Origin: Salipiger mucosus DSM 16094
GTDB lineage: Bacteria; Pseudomonadota; Alphaproteobacteria; Rhodobacterales; Rhodobacteraceae
Direction: 5' to 3'
DNA: 41,939 nt
NCBI RefSeq assembly: GCF_000442255.1
Contig: NZ_KE557275.1
Span: forward strand, 381,590-423,528
In this document: positions 33,201 through 41,939 of the stretch, in pieces
Numbering within the stretch: the stretch's first letter is position 1
How the letters are laid out: the number at the start of each line of letters is the position of its first letter
Notes under the pieces: generated by a model
Told to the model about the DNA's origin: nothing
The model's database searches: none
What the model saw: only the letters and a program-made list of their open reading frames with translations
Program-made: the position numbers and the translations under genes

Positions 33201-36200
33201 CGCGGCCACGTGCCCTCGCGGATCGCGCATTTCTGGCTGGTGACCGAGGGCGAGACCCACCGCCCCGGCTCGAGCTTCTTTCACCGGCTGCAGGAGCAGG
33301 GCTTCTACTCGCTGCTGTTCCTGGCCCAGGCGATGGCCGAGGAAAATCTGCCGCGCCCGCTGCACCTGACCGTGGTCACTAGCGGCGCGGCCAGGGTCCG
33401 CGACGAGGCGCTGCCGCATCCGGCCAAGGCCACCGTCGCCGGCCCCGCCCGCGTGATCCCGCGCGAGCTGCCGGGCATCAGCGTCTCGACGCTGGACCTC
33501 GCACTGCCGCAAGCGGCACAGGGCGGCGTCCTGTCGCGCCGCAGGGCGCAGGCGGCGCGGGCGGCGGCGGTCGAGGCACTGACGGTCCAGGTGCTCGAGG
33601 AACTGCTTTCCGAGCCCTCGGAGGCACAGGCCGCCCTGCGCGGCGGGCGGCGCTTTGACTGCGCGATGAAGCCGGCCCTGCTGGACGAGGCGCCCGCGCC
33701 GATCCCCGAGCGGGGCGGCACCTACCTGGTGACCGGCGGCTTCGGCGGCATCGGCCTGACGCTGGCGCAGGATTTCGCGGCGCGGGGCGCGAACCTCGTG
33801 CTGGTGGCGCGCAGAGAGCTGCCCGAGCGGGAGCAGTGGGACGACTACCTCGCCCGCCACGCGCCGCAGGACCGTGTCGCGCGGCGCATCCGCGCCGTCC
33901 GCGCGCTGGAAGAGGCGGGCGCCGAGGTCATGCTGGCGGCCGCCGACGTCTGCAACCTGGGCCAGATGCAGGAGATTCGCGCGCGGGCCGAGGCGCGCTT
34001 TGGCCGCATCGCCGGCGTGATCCACGGCGCGGGGGTGATCGACGACGGCCCGCTGCTGGCCAAGACGCCCGCCGGGATCGAGGATGTCTTCACGCCCAAG
34101 ATCCACGGCACGCAGGTGCTGGGGCAGGTCTTTCCCGACGGGGCGACAGACTGGATCGCGCTGCTCTCGTCGTCCTCGACGGTCACGGCGCCCGCAGGGC
34201 AGGTGGATTACGTCGCCGCGAACGAATACCTCAACGCCTTCGCCCGGGCGCGGGCCGGTGGTCAGACGCGGGTGGTCGCGATCAACTGGGGCATCTGGTC
34301 CGAGGTCGGCATGGCCGCCGAGAGCGTCGCCGCGCGCCGGGGCGAGGTGCCGCCCCCGCCGGTCGAGCCCGCGGGCTGGCCGCTGCTGGGGGACAAGACC
34401 TTCGACGCGCATGGCAACCGGCTGTTCACCGCGCAATACTCGACCGGCGACTGGGTCATCGACGAGCACCGCACGCGGGCGGGCGACGCACTGCTGCCGG
34501 GCACCGGCTACCTGACGCTGGCCGCCCATGCGCTGCGCGCGCAGGCCGAGGAGGCGCCCTTCGAGATCCGCGACCTTGCCTTCCTGCGGCCTCTGCGGGT
34601 GGCCGAGACCGGCGCGCGCGACGTCCGCGTGCGGCTCACCCGCCGCGACGAGGGCTATGGCTTCGAGGTGCTGGCAGACGCCACGCTGGGCGGCCGGCGC
34701 GGCCATGCGCTGACCGCGCAGGCGACGCTGGCGCTGATGCCCATGCGGCGGCCCGAGGCGCTGGACCTCGAGGCGATCCGCGACCGTTGCGGCGCCTCGG
34801 TGAGCGCCGGGCCGGGGCAGAAACTGGCCTCGGCGCAGGAGGTGCAACTGGCCTTCGGTCCGCGTTGGAAGGTGCTGGACAGCCGCGCACTTGGCACGGG
34901 CGAGGGCATCGCGGAGCTGTCTCTGCCGCCCGAGGCACGGGGCGACGGCTGCCTGCTGCATCCCGCGCTGATGGACATCGCGACCGGCTGGGCGATGGAG
35001 CTGATCGAGGGCTGGCAGCCCACGCACCTCTGGGTGCCGGTCTCCTATTCCCGCGTGCGGGTGCACGCCCCGCTGACCGGGCAGATCGTCAGCTGGGTGC
35101 GCAATGCCGCCGACAACCGGGCCGATGCCGAGACGGCCAGCTTCGACGTCACGCTCTGCGCGCCCGACGGCACGGTGCTGGTCGAGATCGCGGGCTTCAC
35201 CATTCACAAGCTGGTCTCGGCCGATGTCCTGCAGGCTGCCCCGCGTCTGACCGCCGCCGAGCTGGAGGTCGACGAGGGCGGTCCGGCGCAGCCGCTTTCG
35301 GCTGCCGAGGAGCGGCTGGCGCACAACCTCGAACAGGGCATCCGGCCCGCCAAGGGGGTCATCGCCTTCCGACGGGCACTGGCGCTGGGGCAGCCGCAGG
35401 TCGTCGTGTCCTCGCTGGATCTCGACCAGCTGACCCGGCAGGCGGCGGCGGGCACCGAGGAGCGCGCGGGCGGTCAGGGCTTCGAGCGGCCGCAGCTCGA
35501 CAGCGACTACGTGGCGCCGGAAACGGATATCGAGCGCACGCTCGCCGGGTTCTGGCAGGAGCTGCTGGGCGTGCAGGACGTGGGCGTCGGGGACAGTTTC
35601 TTCGACCTTGGCGGGCACTCGCTGATCGCGGTGCGGCTGTTCTCGATGGTCAAGAAGACCTTCCGTGTCGATTTCCCGATCTCGGTGCTCTTCGAGGCGC
35701 CGACGATCCGGGCCTGCGCGGCGCTGATCGCGGAGCGGACGGGCGACACCGGCACGCCGGACGAGGCGCGCCCGCGGGCGCCGGAGCGGCGCTTTACCCA
35801 CATCGTGCCCATGCACGACGGCGAGGGCGGGCCGCGCCGGCCCTTCTTCCTGGTGGCGGGGATGTTCGGCAACGTGCTGAACCTGCGTCACCTCGCGCAC
35901 CTTCTGGGCGCCGACCGGCCCTTCTACGGGTTGCAGGCGCGCGGGCTCTACGGCGGCGAGGAGCCGCATCGCAGCATCGAGGCGATGGCCCGCGATTACA
36001 TCGCCGAGATGCGGCAGGTGCAGCCCGAGGGCCCCTACATGGTCGGCGGATTCTCGGGCGGCGGGATCACCGCCTACGAGATCGCGCGCCAGCTCGAGGC
36101 GATGGGCGAGGAGGTGGCGCTGTGCGTGCTGCTGGACACGCCGCTGCCCAGGCGGCGGCCGCTCTCGGGGCGCGACCGGGCGCTGATCCAGCTGCAGGAG

Positions 36201-36656
36201 CTGCGTGCGCGGGGGCCGCTCTACCCGCTGACCTGGGCGCGCAACCGCGTGCTCTGGGAGATCGAGAAGCGCCGCCCGCAGGCGGAGACCGAGGTGCAGC
36301 ACGGCTTCCACAACGCCGAGATCGAGGCGGCCTTCCTGCAGGCGGTCGCCGCCTACGAGGTGCGGCCCTGGAACGGGCGGCTGGTGCTCTACCGTCCGCC
36401 GCTCGTGGGCAAGTGGCCGGTCTCGGGGGGCGCGATGGTGAACTCGGAACGCGCCTATGTCACGCATGACAACGACTGGGGCCTGACGGTGCCGCATGTC
36501 GAGGTGCACGAGGTGCCGGGCGATCACGACTCGATGGTGCTCGAGCCCAACGTGCGCGTGCTGGCCGCGCTCATGCGCGAGGCCATCGCCGGTGCCGAGG
36601 CGCAGCTGCACGGCAGCGAGGTCCTCGACTTCCCCGGCCACCGGGCGGCGGAGTAG
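30207..36656 (+). CDS. Type I polyketide synthase (KS-AT-KR-DH-ACP-TE)
   Basis: A ~2149-residue one-module enzyme. The ketosynthase has Cys184 (TACSTSLVA), His320 (ECHGTGTYLGDP) and His360 (NIGHLDTAAG). The acyltransferase has Ser632 (GHSMGE). The ketoreductase has NADPH motif TGGFGGIG near 1178, IDD (B-type-like) and Tyr1335. A dehydratase-like domain follows with His1421 (DEHRTRAGDALLPG) and Asp in HPALMD. The acyl carrier site is Ser1805 (LGGHSLIAV), and the thioesterase has Ser1950 (GFSGGG) and His2107. The DH-like domain after the KR is an uncommon order, and its HxxxGxxxxP motif has one extra residue. It should extend and reduce an acyl chain and release it. ATG 30207 chosen; GTG 30192 or ATG 30219 are possible. 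The next gene starts 3 bases after its stop. Confidence 0.92.
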   Translation: MTSDMHDETETDIAIVGMAAHLPGAADIAEYWRNLREGRSAIRKLSEDDLRAAGEDPGLMRHRDYVPFAAPLDGFEMFDADFFGLGPKDAAIMDPQHRQFLETAWEALETAGHVPESFDGDVGVFAGCGMGSYFYFNVCSNPDLVENTGMFLLRHTGNDKDFMTTRLSHVLNLRGPSINLQTACSTSLVATHYAAQALLNGECDMALAGGATIELPQGRGYLYKENEILSPDGQCHAFDHRAQGTVFGSGVGVVVLRRLSDALADGDHVWAVIKGSAVNNDGAQKAGYLAPSVEGQAEAVADAQAIAGVTADTVDYVECHGTGTYLGDPIEVAALTEAFRETSAATGHCRIGSVKTNIGHLDTAAGVASLVKATLALHEREMPPSLGFEAPNPAIDFENSPFVVNDALTPWERRGHPRRAGVNSLGVGGTNAHVVLEEAPERAASEASDWPFQILTLSARSKAALDGNAARLAGHLRAHPEQPLADVAWTLKEGRAAFETRRVVVAESHEEAARLLEQGDARRVHSHSALERPDVAFMFPGGGAQYAGMARDLYETEPVFAEWMDRGLEALAEITDEDIRALWLPDDADRAEAEKALTRPSRQLPLIMIAEYALAQLWMSWGIRPSALVGHSMGENTAACLAGVLSFEDCIGLVHLRGRLFDSVPAGGMLSVALSAEDLAPWLGDELDLGAVNAPGLSVASGPQAALDALQARLTAEGIDCQRIAIDIAAHSRMLEPILQRFRAYLRSIDLNAPQIPLTSNRTGQMMTPEQATDPEYWVAHLRGTVQFAGCIGTLAQPNRIFLEVGPGKALSALARQHDAVPGQQVLSSLRHRDEAIADDRHMFEVLGRLWALGASFDWGQVWGEARRNRVVLPTYAFQRAPYFIAPGKAQTDAAPSFLTRSDDIAQWGWRPVWRPRAAEAEVDVAEGLSEAEPRTWLMFMDEAGLAARAAARLTAAGHTVVEVRPGDSFTRLSDTSYMLAPERGREGYDLLMQDLALRGHVPSRIAHFWLVTEGETHRPGSSFFHRLQEQGFYSLLFLAQAMAEENLPRPLHLTVVTSGAARVRDEALPHPAKATVAGPARVIPRELPGISVSTLDLALPQAAQGGVLSRRRAQAARAAAVEALTVQVLEELLSEPSEAQAALRGGRRFDCAMKPALLDEAPAPIPERGGTYLVTGGFGGIGLTLAQDFAARGANLVLVARRELPEREQWDDYLARHAPQDRVARRIRAVRALEEAGAEVMLAAADVCNLGQMQEIRARAEARFGRIAGVIHGAGVIDDGPLLAKTPAGIEDVFTPKIHGTQVLGQVFPDGATDWIALLSSSSTVTAPAGQVDYVAANEYLNAFARARAGGQTRVVAINWGIWSEVGMAAESVAARRGEVPPPPVEPAGWPLLGDKTFDAHGNRLFTAQYSTGDWVIDEHRTRAGDALLPGTGYLTLAAHALRAQAEEAPFEIRDLAFLRPLRVAETGARDVRVRLTRRDEGYGFEVLADATLGGRRGHALTAQATLALMPMRRPEALDLEAIRDRCGASVSAGPGQKLASAQEVQLAFGPRWKVLDSRALGTGEGIAELSLPPEARGDGCLLHPALMDIATGWAMELIEGWQPTHLWVPVSYSRVRVHAPLTGQIVSWVRNAADNRADAETASFDVTLCAPDGTVLVEIAGFTIHKLVSADVLQAAPRLTAAELEVDEGGPAQPLSAAEERLAHNLEQGIRPAKGVIAFRRALALGQPQVVVSSLDLDQLTRQAAAGTEERAGGQGFERPQLDSDYVAPETDIERTLAGFWQELLGVQDVGVGDSFFDLGGHSLIAVRLFSMVKKTFRVDFPISVLFEAPTIRACAALIAERTGDTGTPDEARPRAPERRFTHIVPMHDGEGGPRRPFFLVAGMFGNVLNLRHLAHLLGADRPFYGLQARGLYGGEEPHRSIEAMARDYIAEMRQVQPEGPYMVGGFSGGGITAYEIARQLEAMGEEVALCVLLDTPLPRRRPLSGRDRALIQLQELRARGPLYPLTWARNRVLWEIEKRRPQAETEVQHGFHNAEIEAAFLQAVAAYEVRPWNGRLVLYRPPLVGKWPVSGGAMVNSERAYVTHDNDWGLTVPHVEVHEVPGDHDSMVLEPNVRVLAALMREAIAGAEAQLHGSEVLDFPGHRAAE

Positions 36657-36659
36657 CGC

Positions 36660-37670
36660 ATGGGTCCGAAGCTGCTGATCGTCTCGCTGAACTACCGCAC
36701 GGCCGCGATGACACTGCGCTCGGTCCGCGCCGCGCTGCGCGAGATGGCGGGGCTCAACGCCGAGCTGGTGGTCGTCGACAACGACAGCGGCGACGGATCG
36801 TTCGAGGCGCTGCGCGACGGTCTGGCAAGGGACATCGCGCAGGGCGCGCCGGTGCGGGTGATCCGCTCGGCGCGCAACGGCGGCTTCGGCGCGGGCAACA
36901 ACATGGGCATCCGCGCGGGCTGGTCCGACGGCACCCGGCCCGACTACGTCTACCTGCTGAATTCCGACGCCTTTCCGGGCCCGGGGGCGGTCCGGGCGCT
37001 GCTGGAGCATCTCGAGGCCGACTCGCAGACGGGCATCGCCGGCAGCTACATCCACGGCGAGGACGGCGCGGCGCATGTCACGGCCTTCCGCTTCCCCTCG
37101 GCCTGGTCAGAGTTCGAGGGCGCGGCGCGCTTCGGGCCCTTCTCGCGGATGCTGCGCGGCAAGGCGGTGCCCATCGGCGTGCCCGAGACCGGCCAGCGGG
37201 TCGACTGGCTGGCCGGGGCCTCGATGATGATCCGGCAGAGCGTTCTGGACGAGATCGGGCTCTTCGACGAGACCTTCTTCCTTTACTTCGAGGAAACCGA
37301 CCTCTGCCGCCGCGCCGCGCGGGCCGGCCACCGGACGCATTACGTGCGCGAGAGCGCGGTCGCGCATATCGGCTCGGTCTCGACCGGGATGAAGCGCTGG
37401 GCGCGCATCCCGGGCTTCTGGCTCGACAGCCGATGGCACTATTTCACCAAGACGCACGGCCGGGCCTACGCGGCGCTGGCCACGCTTGCGCATGTCGCGG
37501 GCGGGTTGCTGTGGCGGGCGCGGATGCTGATCCAGCGCAAGCCGCCGGCGGACCCGCCGCGCTTCCTGCGCGACCTTGTTTCACATGACCTCGCGGCGCT
37601 GGTCCGGCCCCTGCCGGCCCGGCGCGAGGCGGGCAATGGGCCCGCCGCGACAGAGGCCCCGGCGGAGTGA
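36660..37670 (+). CDS. Family 2 glycosyltransferase between PKS and NRPS
   Basis: A 336-residue GT-A glycosyltransferase of the rhamnosyltransferase-like type: LLIVSLNYRTAAMT, then VVVDNDSGDGS, NGGFGAGNNMGIRA, LLNSDAFPGPGA (metal site), and the acceptor-side ASMMIRQSVLDEIGLFDE with FEETDLCRRA. The C-terminal ~70 residues are basic and amphipathic and may contact the membrane. It lies 3 bases after the PKS stop and 5 bases before the NRPS start, so it is clearly in the same operon. That suggests it glycosylates the PKS/NRPS product. Alternatively it serves the polysaccharide genes upstream. GGAG lies upstream of ATG 36660. Confidence 0.92.
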   Translation: MGPKLLIVSLNYRTAAMTLRSVRAALREMAGLNAELVVVDNDSGDGSFEALRDGLARDIAQGAPVRVIRSARNGGFGAGNNMGIRAGWSDGTRPDYVYLLNSDAFPGPGAVRALLEHLEADSQTGIAGSYIHGEDGAAHVTAFRFPSAWSEFEGAARFGPFSRMLRGKAVPIGVPETGQRVDWLAGASMMIRQSVLDEIGLFDETFFLYFEETDLCRRAARAGHRTHYVRESAVAHIGSVSTGMKRWARIPGFWLDSRWHYFTKTHGRAYAALATLAHVAGGLLWRARMLIQRKPPADPPRFLRDLVSHDLAALVRPLPARREAGNGPAATEAPAE

Positions 37671-37675
37671 CGGAG

Positions 37676-41939
<4,264 letters not shown>

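Noticed and set aside
30207-36656. The PKS as a polyunsaturated fatty acid synthase subunit
   Set aside because: It has a single ACP, a thioesterase end and no tandem ACP repeat or PfaA-type layout.
29877-37076. A very long open frame (about 2400 codons) on the minus strand
   Set aside because: It lies antisense to the PKS gene, whose domains and catalytic residues are complete. The minus-strand translation is Arg/Ala/Gly/Leu-rich with no recognisable domain, as expected for a shadow of GC-rich coding DNA.

Overview
The window is GC-rich (third codon positions almost all G/C) and gene-dense. Its proteins look like those of a marine or saline alphaproteobacterium of the Rhodobacteraceae (roseobacter / Salipiger-like). 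That placement is an inference from three things: the SH3-protein/D-glycerate dehydrogenase divergent pair, the several RTX proteins with an 'M10 serralysin-type' C-terminus, and the leuA leader arrangement. No rRNA, tRNA, CRISPR array, transposase or phage gene was seen.

Region 1 (1-12353) is a cell-surface polysaccharide locus. It holds the tail of a UDP-glucose 6-dehydrogenase and an unrelated divergent pair (SH3 protein, 2-hydroxyacid dehydrogenase). A complete dTDP-L-rhamnose operon, rfbC-rfbB-rfbD-rfbA, follows. It runs on into an SGNH-like protein, a GSCFA protein, a sulfotransferase and a rhamnan-synthesis-F protein. On the minus strand lie a family 2 glycosyltransferase and a dTDP-L-rhamnose 4-epimerase-like enzyme. 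Together they can supply L-rhamnose, and perhaps 6-deoxy-L-talose, to a polymer that may be acylated or sulfated.

Region 2 (12572-21447) is a row of four same-strand genes for large RTX proteins exported by type I secretion. The N-terminal parts are unrelated: a seven-repeat propeller, a serralysin-type zinc protease, a CAP domain plus B-type domain, and an unrecognised domain. All four end in nearly the same ~200-residue C-terminal cassette finishing DFLI. The fourth gene is split by a one-base frameshift in a run of six G. No type I transporter lies in the window.

Region 3 (21456-26428) holds leuA on the minus strand. Upstream of it is a short leucine-rich leader peptide that is probably leaderless, overlapping two mutually exclusive RNA stems, which looks like an attenuator. 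Divergent from it is a 995-residue protein combining a Sec signal peptide, an SGNH-like domain, a possible clan GH-A glycosidase-like domain and C-terminal RTX repeats.

Region 4 (26436-41939) is a second glycan and natural-product locus: a family 4 glycosyltransferase on the minus strand, then a family 2 glycosyltransferase and a Wzx-type flippase. After them comes a tight three-gene set: an iterative-looking type I polyketide synthase (KS-AT-KR-DH-ACP-TE), a family 2 glycosyltransferase and an NRPS starting protein that runs off the end of the window. The NRPS has a formyltransferase domain, a stump of a condensation domain and an adenylation domain. A luciferase-like monooxygenase is inserted into that adenylation domain, whose pocket residues resemble glycine codes. 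This set is the most unusual part of the window and could make a small, formylated, oxidised and glycosylated NRPS-PKS metabolite.
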